Of a stretch of DNA of 64,000 bases, positions 53,822-62,625 are shown one piece after another; within the stretch, counting starts at the first letter, position 1, and each line of letters opens with the position of its first letter. Source of the DNA: Erysipelatoclostridium sp. An173 (GTDB lineage Bacteria; Bacillota_I; Bacilli_A; Erysipelotrichales; Coprobacillaceae); assembly GCF_002160495.1 (NCBI RefSeq), contig NZ_NFKR01000015.1, positions 1-64,000 of the forward strand, written 5' to 3'. Made by a program: the position numbers and the translations under genes. The notes below the pieces were generated by a model. It was not told the origin of the DNA. It saw only the letters and a program-made list of their open reading frames with translations, and searched no databases.

Positions 53822-55243
53822 ATGATGATGAAAAAGATGACTTTAAGAGGGAAAATTACAATATTAACAATTGGACTAGTAATAGTTGTTGGAGTGATAG
53901 CTGGTTATTTTTTATTAAGAGATCCACTTGTTTTTAAAGAAAAAGAAGTAGAAGTGGAAATCAACGAAAACTTCGATGCTTTAAAAAATATTGAAGAAGT
54001 TCGTGATGGTGATATTAAAGATGTCAAAGTTGATGATTCTAATGTTAACTATGATAAATTAGGTGAGTATCAGCTAGTTTATCAATACCATGATGAAGAA
54101 TACTCAATTACTATTAATGTTGTTGATACTACAAAACCAAAATTTGATATAGTTGATTTAGATCTTGATTTAGGGATGAAGATAGATCCAGCCAGTATGG
54201 CAACAAATATCAAAGACGCAACTAAAACTAAGGTGCAATTTAAAGAAGAATATGATTTTAGCCAGGAAGGGGTTATTGATGTAGTTGTTCAAGTAATTGA
54301 TGAAGGTGGGAATATTACTGAAAAGAAAGGAAAAGTTAATCTTGTAAAAGATGACCAGGCACCTAAAATAAGTGAATTACCAGTAATTACAATTGTCAAG
54401 GGCAATACAATTGATTATAATCAGGGTGTTACTATTAGTGATAATCGTGATCCTAATCCAACTTTAAATATCGACTCAAGTCAGGTCGATATAAATAAAG
54501 TAGGTACATATATTGCAGTTTATACAGTTAGTGACCGTTCAGGAAATAAAATAGAAAAAAAGCGTAAAATAAAAGTAGTTGAAAATACAACAATTGGACA
54601 CAATGAACAAAATGGTGAAAAAATAGTTAATTTAACATTTGATGACGGTCCATCAGCTAATACGCAAAAAATCTTAGAGATTTTAGATCGTTATAATGTC
54701 AAAGCAACATTTTTCGTTACTGGAAATAATCAGGCATATAATCATTTAATTAAAGCGGCCCATGACAAAGGGCACACAATTGCTTTACATACATATTGTC
54801 ATGATTATCCTAAAATATATGCTTCAACTAGTGCTTATTTTGATGACTTAACAAAAGTAGGAAATATGGTTAAAGATTTAATTGGACATGTTTCTAAATA
54901 TGTTCGTTTTCCTGGTGGGGCTTCAAATACAGTTTCACGTAAATACTGTCCAGGAATAATGAGTGTTTTATCAAAAGAACTGATTGCTCGTGGTTATCAG
55001 TATTATGATTGGAATGTAGATTCAACAGATGCTTCTGGTAATAATGTACCGGTTAGTAAAATCGTAGCTAATGCAACAAATAGCAATGCTAATAACATTA
55101 ATATTTTATTTCATGATACAGCAGCTAAGTCAACTACAGTTCAAGCGTTACCAGCGATAATTGAAAATTATTTATCAAGAGGTTATCGCTTTGAAGCAAT
55201 TAATGATAGTTCATTTGTGCCACATCAAAAAGTAAATAATTAG
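53822..55243 (+). CDS. Membrane-anchored polysaccharide deacetylase with Ig-like domains
   Basis: 473 aa. N-terminal membrane helix (ITILTIGLVIVVGVIAGYFLL); two or three Ig-like DUF5011-type domains (about 45-255: QLVYQYHDEEYSITINVVDTTKP, YIAVYTVSDRSGNKIEKK); NodB deacetylase domain (about 265-465) with LTFDDGPSANT, the metal-binding HTYCHDY (H-x-x-x-H), VRFPGGASN and ILFHDT. Removes N-acetyl groups from peptidoglycan or another wall glycan, which protects against lysozyme in relatives (PgdA). Own promoter region and terminators. Confidence 0.9.
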   Translation: MMMKKMTLRGKITILTIGLVIVVGVIAGYFLLRDPLVFKEKEVEVEINENFDALKNIEEVRDGDIKDVKVDDSNVNYDKLGEYQLVYQYHDEEYSITINVVDTTKPKFDIVDLDLDLGMKIDPASMATNIKDATKTKVQFKEEYDFSQEGVIDVVVQVIDEGGNITEKKGKVNLVKDDQAPKISELPVITIVKGNTIDYNQGVTISDNRDPNPTLNIDSSQVDINKVGTYIAVYTVSDRSGNKIEKKRKIKVVENTTIGHNEQNGEKIVNLTFDDGPSANTQKILEILDRYNVKATFFVTGNNQAYNHLIKAAHDKGHTIALHTYCHDYPKIYASTSAYFDDLTKVGNMVKDLIGHVSKYVRFPGGASNTVSRKYCPGIMSVLSKELIARGYQYYDWNVDSTDASGNNVPVSKIVANATNSNANNINILFHDTAAKSTTVQALPAIIENYLSRGYRFEAINDSSFVPHQKVNN

Positions 55244-55249
55244 TATTTT

Positions 55250-55280
55250 AAGGCTTAACTTTTACAAGTTAAGTCTTTTT
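55250..55280 (+). terminator. Terminator of the polysaccharide deacetylase
   Basis: AAGGCTTAACTT and AAGTTAAGTCTTT form a hairpin followed by TTT. Confidence 0.8.
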
Positions 55281-55296
55281 GTAAATAAAAATATCT

Positions 55297-55338
55297 AAAG
55301 CCAAAGAATAGCAAGTAGTATTATTACTTTGGCTTTTT
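55297..55338. terminator. Second hairpin, possibly serving the minus-strand small gene
   Basis: AAAGCCAAAG (55297-55306) pairs with CTTTGGCTTT (55327-55336), followed by TT. On the minus strand it lies just after the 59-aa gene. Confidence 0.6.
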
Positions 55339-55346
55339 CATTAATA

Positions 55347-55526
55347 TTATATTAAATCTAATGTTGAACTTAAGATACCTAAAATTAATACTATAAATAT
55401 ATATAATATAAAACTTGATATGTATAAATATTTTTTATAATTACCATTTTCTTTAAGAACTATAATTGTTCTATCGAAAAAATATATAAATAATGTAAAT
55501 AAGATTGTAAGAAGCCAAAAAACCAT
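55347..55526 (-). CDS. 59-aa two-helix membrane protein
   Basis: ATG 55526 with AAGGAG 7 bp upstream opens a 59-codon frame with two hydrophobic helices (WLLTILFTLFIYFF and YISSFILYIFIVLILGIL) joined by a basic loop (DRTIIVLKENGNYKKY). Good ribosome-binding site and following hairpin support a real gene. No family recognised. It lies 73 bp downstream of the 215-aa protein and may be its partner. Confidence 0.6.
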   Translation of the reverse strand: MVFWLLTILFTLFIYFFDRTIIVLKENGNYKKYLYISSFILYIFIVLILGILSSTLDLI

Positions 55527-55599
55527 GATAACACTCCTTTTTATTAAAATTGTTTATATATACATATTATTCTATTTTTATTATTATTTATTTTTTACT

Positions 55600-56247
55600 T
55601 TAATCTTCAAGATATCTTTCCTCATAATTATGGTACATCTCAAGCTGCTTAGAATAGATGCCAATATTTTCATCTATATCTGTTAGAATATAATATCTTT
55701 CATTTGAAAAAATATGACTAATTTCTTGATCGATTTCTTTCAATTCTTCATAACTAACCTTTTTCGTATTAACCTCTATAGTTGGATAAAATAAATCCAT
55801 ATTTGATTGGACAAAATTTTTTGTAGCAGGTTGTTCACTATATTGTCTATATGAAGGAAATGTCATTGTCCTTACTGCTATTTTACCATTATTAATATTT
55901 TCATTATATATTTCAATGGCATAAAGAATATATTGAAGTTCATTTTTTGCATCATCATAATTGCTTATTATATTATAGCGGTCAGTCGTAAGATAGAATC
56001 GAATAGATGAATGTGTTTTATGAATATATTCTGCTTCAAAATATTTATTGAATGCAGCATAGCCCCTTCCATTAGTTGGACCATTATACAATCCAAAACT
56101 AGTCATTTCATAATCTTCATAATCATCAATATTTTCAATCAAATATTCATTAAATAACTGTTGCATCTTTTCATTGCTATATGAAACGTTAAAATACATA
56201 ATTATAATTACGAAAACAATAATTATTGTAAAAATTATTTTTTTCAC
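55600..56247 (-). CDS. Membrane-anchored or secreted protein of unknown function
   Basis: 215 aa from GTG 56247, chosen because GGGAGGG is 6 bp upstream; ATG 56307 lacks a site. N-terminal signal or anchor (KKIIFTIIIVFVIIIMYFNV) then a Tyr/Asn/Glu-rich outer domain with no motif I recognise. No Cys after the hydrophobic segment, so not a lipoprotein. AT content is above the neighbouring genes, which suggests a transferred or lineage-specific gene. Confidence 0.65.
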   Translation of the reverse strand: MKKIIFTIIIVFVIIIMYFNVSYSNEKMQQLFNEYLIENIDDYEDYEMTSFGLYNGPTNGRGYAAFNKYFEAEYIHKTHSSIRFYLTTDRYNIISNYDDAKNELQYILYAIEIYNENINNGKIAVRTMTFPSYRQYSEQPATKNFVQSNMDLFYPTIEVNTKKVSYEELKEIDQEISHIFSNERYYILTDIDENIGIYSKQLEMYHNYEERYLED

Positions 56248-56307
56248 ATTTATCCCTCCCGTTAAAATAGTAGTATAAAAAATTATTAGAATTTCACAAA
56301 TATCCAC

Positions 56308-56691
56308 TTATCTTTGTATTCTGTTTTGTGTTTTATTTGCTTTAGATAACGAACACAAAGTTGAATGTACCCGTGGTGAAAATGACATTATAATTATTTG
56401 TATCTTGATAATATAATGTAATCACAATATATAATTAAAATAGTGTTAAGATATCTAAATTAGAAAAATCTATTAAATAGAATTATATTATCCATTGAAT
56501 TATGATAAGTAAAATTATTATATTTTTTTTATTTTTTATCCTCTATTTTATCAAAATTATACGAAATCCCTTTCTTTATTTTAATGATATCATAATATAT
56601 TTATAAATCAAGTATACGTAGATAATCTAGCTATTGTTATTTATAAAGTATAATGTATAATTAAATTAGCTTAATATTGAGGATGATATAA
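56308..56691. other. Gene-free AT-rich region before padR
   Basis: No supported gene. A possible padR promoter with TATAAT near 56649-56654 and overlapping TATAATG/TATAATT repeats lies in the last 50 bp. Long A/T runs (for example at 56521-56545) otherwise. Confidence 0.5.
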
Positions 56692-57006
56692 ATGGCTAAT
56701 AAAAATAATTTATTTAAATTAGAAATGCTATTATTAGGTGTTTTAAGAAAACAGGATTGTTACGGATATGAAATAACTAAATTAATAAAAAAGTATTCTA
56801 ATAACTTGATTATTATCAAAGATGGTACAATGTACCCTATATTATATAAATTATTAGATGATGGGTTTATTTCAAGTTATGACAAAGTTGTATCTAGGAA
56901 AGTAAGAGTTTATTATCATATTGAATCTTCGGGTATAGAAAAATTTAATTCAATGGTTAATGATTATGAGAATATGGTAAAAGGTATTAATAATATAATA
57001 AGATAA
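56692..57006 (+). CDS. PadR-family transcriptional regulator
   Basis: 104 aa. Winged helix with the family pattern L-E-x-x-x-L-x-x-L-x-x-x-x-x-Y-G-Y-E-I (LEMLLLGVLRKQDCYGYEI), then DGTMYPILYKLLDDGFIS and RKVRVYYHIESSGIEKF. Usually an autorepressor. Pairs with the following DUF6120-like gene (18 bp gap, GGGGGAG site), a combination found repeatedly in Firmicutes. GAGGATG precedes ATG 56692. Confidence 0.9.
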   Translation: MANKNNLFKLEMLLLGVLRKQDCYGYEITKLIKKYSNNLIIIKDGTMYPILYKLLDDGFISSYDKVVSRKVRVYYHIESSGIEKFNSMVNDYENMVKGINNIIR

Positions 57007-57024
57007 TTAATTGGGGGAGCAGTA

Positions 57025-57411
57025 ATGGGAGATACTAATGCAAAAAATAAATATTTTAAGGATATTAAAACATTATTACCTATTAAAAGTTCGCAAGAGA
57101 AAGATTATTTAGTTAAACTCAAGAAGAATTTAGATGAATATAGTTATGATAATCCAAATAGTACATATGATGATTATGCAGAAAAATTTGGGACTGCTAA
57201 AGATATAGTTGTTGCATATTTAGATAATTGTAATGAAGATTATTTAATATCAAAATTGAGAATAAGAAATATTTTTGTAAAAGCAATCACTATTATTACT
57301 ATACTATCTGTCCTAGTAAGCATGTATTTTTTATGCATACTACAAGAGAACTATAACATAGCAAAACAAGAACATATTAGTGATTCTGAAACAACTATTA
57401 TAGAAGAATAA
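57025..57411 (+). CDS. DUF6120-like membrane protein paired with PadR
   Basis: 128 aa. N-terminal helical domain (KNKYFKDIKTLLP, SSQEKDYLVKLKKNLDEY, YAEKFGTAKDIVVAYLD) with the DUF1700/DUF6120-type F-G-x-x-x-x-I motif, then a membrane helix (VKAITIITILSVLVSMYFLCIL) and an acidic tail. Such proteins accompany PadR regulators; role unknown. Confidence 0.8.
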   Translation: MGDTNAKNKYFKDIKTLLPIKSSQEKDYLVKLKKNLDEYSYDNPNSTYDDYAEKFGTAKDIVVAYLDNCNEDYLISKLRIRNIFVKAITIITILSVLVSMYFLCILQENYNIAKQEHISDSETTIIEE

Positions 57412-57863
57412 AAAATACTTTAATATTTATATGTAGCATATCACTGAAATATTATAGGTAAAAAAGATATTTTAAAAGTAACCCATAATATTTGTGATAT
57501 CAATTAATAACTAGAAATAGGTAATTTCTAGTTATTTTAATTTACAAGTTACAAAATAAAAACCACCTGCATAGCAACAAGTAGTTATACAAAGATGCAC
57601 CTTCTAAACATATACTAAAGTATCGTATACGAAAGAGAAGGTAATAAAGTATTGTTCAATAAAGCGAATTATCTAACACATAAAAAGTGAATGTGCAAAT
57701 ATCATATCACCTTCATACTTAAGCATAGACTAAAAGCAATATGTAATCAACTAAGAAATAATATAGATAAAATATTATCACTATAGTTGATTAAAATAGT
57801 TGTTTAATTGTTTTTGATATTATTCATTTATTTGAATGTTGTAGAATACTTTATCTTTAGATA
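57412..57863. other. Gene-free region with several hairpins
   Basis: A terminator (57507-57540: AATAACTAGAAAT/ATTTCTAGTTATT then TTTAATTT) ends the padR operon. A second inverted repeat at about 57598-57643 (ACCTTCT ... AGAAGGT) encloses GTATCGTATAC. AACCAC/GTAGTT near 57561-57586 may be a minus-strand hairpin. No reading frame is convincing. Possibly the eroded remains of a mobile element or a small RNA. Confidence 0.5.
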
Positions 57864-58643
57864 TTATTGACAGATCCATTTAAAGTAAATAAATGGCATA
57901 TTAGCAAACATTGAATATCGTGGTAATAAATATTGATTATCTTTTCTTGTCATATTACGATTTTGGTTGTAACCAAAAGCTAGCGATACATTTTGTTGTT
58001 TTAAAACACTAAAGGACTCTTCACTAGCAACACCGTAAGGAAAAGCAAAATATTTACTGCTGACAATATTTTTATTTTGATTAAAATCATCATTTATTTG
58101 TTCTTTTGATAATGTTTCAATCATTTTTAACGCTTTTTGACAATGATGAAAATTGTATGAATGCGAATAATATTGAACATTTTCATCATTGATTAAGTCT
58201 TCTTTTTTCAAATATTTAGGATTATCAATAGTTGTTTTATATCCGATAACAAAACAGGTTGCTTGAAAATTATATTTTTGTAAAACTTTTTTTACAATAG
58301 TATTGAAACTTTTATATCCATCGTCAAAAGTTAAAGCGACTGCTTTTTTAGGTAATTGATAACTGCCATTATAATAAGCTTCGATTTCTTGCATAGTTAA
58401 TGTATGATAATTATTTTCATATAAATACTGCATTTGTTTTTCAAATTTACTAATGCTCATATGATAAATATCATGTTTATAGTTTTTCTCTTTATCTTCA
58501 TCACTTACAATATCGTGGTAACCTAAAACAGGTAGACCATCAACATTTAAGTAATGGATTATTGCAATTTTTGCAGCCCAAATTAATCCAATTGCTAGAT
58601 AAGCACACAGCAAAAAGCAAATAACTTTTTTTATTGTTTTCAT
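57864..58643 (-). CDS. Polysaccharide deacetylase (membrane-anchored)
   Basis: 259 aa from ATG 58643 (GGTGGG 4 bp upstream). Signal anchor (VICFLLCAYLAIGLIWAA), then GLPVLGYHDIV and the NodB core: ALTFDDGYKSF, the metal-site H-x-x-x-H region here as YYSHSYNFHHC, FAFPYG. The pattern is that of the PgaB/IcaB-like Pdase branch with an N-terminal YHD segment. Shorter than the 473-aa deacetylase at 54 kb and without Ig domains, so probably a different glycan substrate. Confidence 0.85.
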   Translation of the reverse strand: MKTIKKVICFLLCAYLAIGLIWAAKIAIIHYLNVDGLPVLGYHDIVSDEDKEKNYKHDIYHMSISKFEKQMQYLYENNYHTLTMQEIEAYYNGSYQLPKKAVALTFDDGYKSFNTIVKKVLQKYNFQATCFVIGYKTTIDNPKYLKKEDLINDENVQYYSHSYNFHHCQKALKMIETLSKEQINDDFNQNKNIVSSKYFAFPYGVASEESFSVLKQQNVSLAFGYNQNRNMTRKDNQYLLPRYSMFANMPFIYFKWICQ

Positions 58644-58720
58644 TATACCCACCGACGACATTATAGCAATTATGCTACTATTTATCAAATTAATTTAGTT
58701 TATTTAAGGTTTATTAAGAC

Positions 58721-58757
58721 AAAAAAATTAGGCGAATTAAATCGCCTAATTTTTTTA
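58721..58757. terminator. Bidirectional terminator before the exosporium-like gene's end
   Basis: AAAAAATTAGGCGA and TCGCCTAATTTTTT (58725-58754) with a short loop; T-runs on both strands. It abuts the stop at 58755. Confidence 0.85.
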
Positions 58758-59057
58758 ACGACAGTGATGATTCATTTTTTTGCATCTGATTTCATTTAAT
58801 TGATCAATAGCAGCAACAGCTTTATCTTTTAAAGTTTCTTCAATAGCTGCAATTGCTTGAAGACTATTAGTAACAGCTTCATTGACTTCTAATAATTCTT
58901 GTGAAGAATTAGCACAGCTTACAACTTTTTGTAATTTTTCGCCTTCAGCATTTAAAATATGAGCTAATCCAGCTTCTTGTAATGCAATAGATTGCAATAT
59001 AGCTGTTAATGCGCAACCTTCATCAACTGGTGTACATTCAATGATTGGCATTCCCAT
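58755..59057 (-). CDS. Small helical protein of the spore-surface (exosporium-like) type
   Basis: 100 aa from ATG 59057 (AGGAGG 8 bp upstream). The stretch LTAILQSIALQEAGLAHILN followed by AEGEKLQK matches the pattern A-L-x-E-x-x-L-A-H-I-L-N-A-E-G-E-K-L-Q seen at the C-termini of clostridial collagen-like and other spore-surface proteins. The rest is a helical hairpin, with Cys/His at both ends (CTPVDEGC, CKKMNHHC) that might bind metal or cross-link. Expression in the mother cell is inferred. Confidence 0.6.
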   Translation of the reverse strand: MGMPIIECTPVDEGCALTAILQSIALQEAGLAHILNAEGEKLQKVVSCANSSQELLEVNEAVTNSLQAIAAIEETLKDKAVAAIDQLNEIRCKKMNHHCR

Positions 59058-59195
59058 TTTTATCACCTCCTATATTATAGGTTATGTAAGGTTTTTAAAG
59101 TTCTAAAGGCAAAATGGTAAAAACTAAAAAAGTATTTATAATTTTATAAGTTAACTAGTTATGTTAAAATGGAGACAATTTAGGAGGAAAAGGAA

Positions 59196-59684
59196 ATGTA
59201 TTGTCAAGTTTGTGGTCATCAGTTAATAAAAAAGAAATGTGGTATTGATGGTGAAGTACCATATTGTCCTAATTGTAAAGAGTTTAGGTTTGAACGTTTT
59301 AATAGTGCGATTTATGCAATTGTTTTAAATCCTAGTAAAGATAAGATCTTGTTGATTCAACAATACAGACGAACTGATAATATTTTAATTGCTGGATATA
59401 TCAATAAAGGTGAAAATGCTAAAGAAACATTAATTCGAGAAATAAAAGAAGAAACTGGATTAAATGTCAAAGAATATCTGTATAATGATAATTCATATTT
59501 TAAACCATCAGAAACATTGATTCATAATTATGTTGCTGTTGTTGATAGTGAAAATTATCAATTAACTAATGAAGTTGATCAGGCTAAGTGGTTTTTAATT
59601 AATGAAGCCGTTATGGCAATTAAGCCAGAATCGTTAGCTAAATCATTTTTATTAGAAGCGATTAATAAATTTAATTTAAAATAG
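59196..59684 (+). CDS. Nudix hydrolase with N-terminal zinc ribbon
   Basis: 162 aa. Zinc ribbon C-x2-C-x16-C-x2-C (CQVCGHQL ... CPNCKEF) followed by a Nudix domain with a complete box: GYINKGENAKETLIREIKEE then TGL fits G-x5-E-x7-R-E-U-x-E-E-x-G-U. Layout resembles the C-terminal half of NudC NADH pyrophosphatase/decapping enzymes, without the N-terminal domain. Substrate uncertain. GGAGGAAA precedes ATG 59196. Confidence 0.9.
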   Translation: MYCQVCGHQLIKKKCGIDGEVPYCPNCKEFRFERFNSAIYAIVLNPSKDKILLIQQYRRTDNILIAGYINKGENAKETLIREIKEETGLNVKEYLYNDNSYFKPSETLIHNYVAVVDSENYQLTNEVDQAKWFLINEAVMAIKPESLAKSFLLEAINKFNLK

Positions 59685-59710
59685 CGAACTTTACTAGTTC
59701 GCTATTTTGC
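59679..59710. terminator. Bidirectional terminator between nudix and bioY genes
   Basis: AAAATAGCGAAC (59679-59690) and GTTCGCTATTTT (59698-59709) form a perfect 12-bp stem between convergent genes. Confidence 0.9.
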
Positions 59711-60218
59711 TGTTCAATCGATTTGCTAAAATAATGGAAATTATAATTTTTAAAGTGTCTCCTGGTAAAAATGGAATTACACACATTGTTAAAGCTGGAA
59801 TTAAAGAGGTATTAGTTACATAAATAAACCATAACGTACCAATCAAATAACAAACAGCAGTTCCGATAATTAATGCTATTATTTTAAAAGATAGTTTTTC
59901 ATTTCTTTTTACAATTAAAGCAATAACTAAAGCCATGATTGGAAAACTGAAAATATAACCACCACTAGGCCCTAGTAAGCTAGCTAATCCCCCGCTAAAA
60001 CCACCAAAAACTGGTAAGCCAATAGCACCCATAAAAACATAAACCAGTGTACTGATAAAAGCTAATTTTGGTTTTAATAATAAGCTAACTAAATATACCC
60101 CTAAAGTCTGTAAAGTAATTGGTACTAAAGTAGGTAAGGCAATTTGAATTTGTGCCAGGATAGCAATTAAACAAGCAAACAAGGCACAATATAACATATT
60201 TTTAACTTTTGTATTCAA
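59694..60218 (-). CDS. bioY: BioY biotin-transport substrate-binding membrane protein
   Basis: 174 aa, about six membrane helices. BioY signature: the N-terminal IQIALPTLVPITLQTLGVYL, YVFMGAIGLPVFGGFSGG, GPSGGYIFSFPIMAL, and FLPGDTLKIIISIILA. S component of an ECF transporter; the energising EcfAAT genes are not nearby. AGGAGGA precedes ATG 60218. No biotin-synthesis gene is in the window, consistent with a biotin scavenger. Confidence 0.95.
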   Translation of the reverse strand: MNTKVKNMLYCALFACLIAILAQIQIALPTLVPITLQTLGVYLVSLLLKPKLAFISTLVYVFMGAIGLPVFGGFSGGLASLLGPSGGYIFSFPIMALVIALIVKRNEKLSFKIIALIIGTAVCYLIGTLWFIYVTNTSLIPALTMCVIPFLPGDTLKIIISIILANRLNSKIAN

Positions 60219-60318
60219 AATTTAATCCTCCTGAACGATTTTAGCAAACATTTTTATTCTAAACAAGAATTATTTATCTATTAAAAAAATTGTTTTATAA
60301 TGGTATATAGCAGGTGAT

Positions 60319-61111
60319 ATGATGAGTTTATTAGAAAAATTAAAAGATAATCAATTGTTTACTAAAGCCCAATTACCCGTAGTAACATATATAAATGAAC
60401 ATAGTGAAGAAATTTCTAAAATTACAATTGGACAAAAAGACCTATTCTTCAAATGCTACAATTATTAGAATTTGTCAAAAACTGGGTTATCCTGGGTTTC
60501 GAGAATTTAAATATCAGTTATTAAAAGAATTGGAATCAAATAAGTTTGTTAAACAGTCAGTAGATTTTACGAAACCTTTTTATTTATCAGAATCGGATTT
60601 TGAAATCATTAATAATTTATCATCATTATATAAAGAAACAATTGATATTATTAATGCTAATTTAGATTTAAAACAATTAGAGACAATTGTTCGAGTTATT
60701 TATCAGGCTAAAAGAGTTTTTATTTACTCAGTAGGTGATACTAGTTTAACAGTAAAAAATTTTATGAATAAGTTAATAAAAATAAATATCTATGCAATTT
60801 TAGCTACTGAATATCATGAAGAGTTATTTACTAGTAAAAATGTAACAAGTGATGATTGTGCTATTTTTGTTACATATCGAGGACAGAAAGATTTGTTTTT
60901 AAAATGTATGCAGGAAGTAAAAAAATCAGGCGCTAAAATTATTCTCATTACTGCAAATAGAGATAGTGTTTTAACAAGATTGTCCAATAATCAAATTATT
61001 TTACCAAATAAAGAGCATGATGATCGAATTGCAACTTTTTATTCTCAGCTTGCTTTTAACTATATTTTAACGGTTATTTATGCTTTGCTTCATAAAAAAG
61101 TTGAACTTTAA
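60319..61111 (+). pseudogene. RpiR/MurR-family regulator broken by a small deletion
   Basis: The start (ATG 60319/60322 after AGGTGAT) encodes the RpiR N-terminus in one frame (LFTKAQLPVVTYINEHSEEI, SKITIGQ) and stops at 60467. The rest is in another frame: KKTYSSNATIIRICQKLGY, then an SIS domain (VFIYSVGDTSLTVKNFMNK, CAIFVTYRGQKDLFLKCM). The frames meet at ACAATTGGACAAAAAG (60424-60439). Inserting a second copy of the 8-mer CAATTGGA restores one frame and the exact family spacing, ITIGQLDKKTYSS. The locus precedes UPF0303 and two Gfo/Idh/MocA genes, which it probably once controlled. Confidence 0.8.
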
Positions 61112-61223
61112 GTACAATTTTTTAAACAGAGTAATGATAAAAAACGGATTTTATTTCCTAAAGTAAGTCGTTTACTTTGCAAATAAAAATTACTATGCAA
61201 CAATGGTTATGGCAGGTGATAAA

Positions 61224-61634
61224 ATGAATGAAGAATTAATTACATTTTCAACTTTTAATCATAGCGATGCTTTAGATTTTGGCTTACGAGTAATTGAAAT
61301 AGCTAAAAAAGAAAAATTAAAGCCATTGCGTATTCGCGTATCAATTGACGGAGATATTGTTTTTCAATATTTAATGGATGGGAAAACAAGTGATTTATGG
61401 TTAAATCGTAAGGAAAATACCGTATTAAAAACTAAACAATCATCAATGAATGTTTTTAATAATCAAGATTTTTATAAAAATATAGTTGATGATGAAAATT
61501 ATGCTATTTGTGGTGGCGGTTATCCTTTGATTGTAGCTAATGAATTTAAAGGGGTATTTTGTATATCAGGATTAGAGCACTATGAAGATCATGCATTAAT
61601 TGTTCGGGTTTTAAAAGAAATGAAAAATAGATAG
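61224..61634 (+). CDS. UPF0303 / GlcG-HbpS-like protein
   Basis: 136 aa from ATG 61224 (AGGTGAT 3 bp upstream; ATG 61203 has no site). UPF0303 pattern: FNHSDALDFGLRVIEIAKKE, RIRVSIDGDIVFQYLMDG, WLNRKENTV, CGGGYPLIV and FCISGLEHYEDHALIV. Members bind small ligands or haem; the function in sugar clusters is unknown. 10 bp before the first Gfo/Idh/MocA gene, in one operon. Confidence 0.88.
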   Translation: MNEELITFSTFNHSDALDFGLRVIEIAKKEKLKPLRIRVSIDGDIVFQYLMDGKTSDLWLNRKENTVLKTKQSSMNVFNNQDFYKNIVDDENYAICGGGYPLIVANEFKGVFCISGLEHYEDHALIVRVLKEMKNR

Positions 61635-61644
61635 GAGACAAATT

Positions 61645-62625
61645 ATGAAGCTAGGAATATTAGGTACAGGAATGATCGTTAAAGATCTTTTGACAACATA
61701 TGATTTATTGGGAATTGAATATACAGCAGTTCTAGCGACTAAAGCTACTGAAGATGAAGCAAGTGCTTTAGTTGATAAATATCATTTAGATAAATATTTT
61801 CTTGACTTTGATGAGCTTTTAAAAGATGATATTGATACAGTTTATGTAGCGCTTCCAAATCATCTTCATTATAGCTTCGCTAAAAAGGCTTTGGAACATG
61901 GTAAACATGTAATTGTTGAAAAACCAATTACTGCTAATGTTCAAGAATTAAAGGAATTAATAGAAATTGCTAAAGAAAAGCAATTATTTATTTTTGAAGC
62001 GATGAATATCCATTATTTACCAGCATATCAGGCTTTAAAACAATGTTTAACAAAAATTGGACAGCCTAAAATTGTTAGTTTAAATTATAGTCAGTATTCA
62101 TCACGCTATAATGCTTTTAAAGCAGGTAATATTTTACCAGCATTTGACTTTCATAAAGCTGGAGGAGCTTTAATGGATTTAAATGTTTATAATATTCATG
62201 GTTTAACTGGTTTGTTTGGTGAACCTAAGCGGGTTAATTATCTTGCCAATATTGAAAATAATATTGATACTAGTGGAATTTTAACGCTTGATTATGACAA
62301 TTTTAAAGCTGTAAGTATTAGTGCTAAAGATTGTAAAGCACCAGTGATGTTAACTTTCCAAGGTGATGGTGGTGTGATTAAAATTGATACCCCAATCAAT
62401 CAATTAACTAAATTTGAGTATATAAATAATAATAATGAAGTAGAAACTGTAGATTTAAATGAAGGTAAACATCGTTTGTATTATGAATTTAAAGAGTTTA
62501 TTCGTATGATTGAACAGAATGATGTTACTAAAGCAGCAAAAATGATGGAAGTAAGCTTAACTGTAAGTAAAATAATGAATGAAGCAAGAAATCAAGAAGG
62601 GATCGTGTTTGATAATGACAGATAA
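61645..62625 (+). CDS. Gfo/Idh/MocA-family NAD(P)-dependent oxidoreductase (first copy)
   Basis: 326 aa. Rossmann GILGTGMIV at the N-terminus, then the EKP motif (HVIVEKPITANVQEL) with the catalytic Lys. C-terminal beta-sheet domain with GGALMDLNVYNIHG. Acts on sugars, inositols or their derivatives; substrate unknown. GGAGA 6 bp upstream. Overlaps the second copy by 11 bp. Confidence 0.93.
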   Translation: MKLGILGTGMIVKDLLTTYDLLGIEYTAVLATKATEDEASALVDKYHLDKYFLDFDELLKDDIDTVYVALPNHLHYSFAKKALEHGKHVIVEKPITANVQELKELIEIAKEKQLFIFEAMNIHYLPAYQALKQCLTKIGQPKIVSLNYSQYSSRYNAFKAGNILPAFDFHKAGGALMDLNVYNIHGLTGLFGEPKRVNYLANIENNIDTSGILTLDYDNFKAVSISAKDCKAPVMLTFQGDGGVIKIDTPINQLTKFEYINNNNEVETVDLNEGKHRLYYEFKEFIRMIEQNDVTKAAKMMEVSLTVSKIMNEARNQEGIVFDNDR

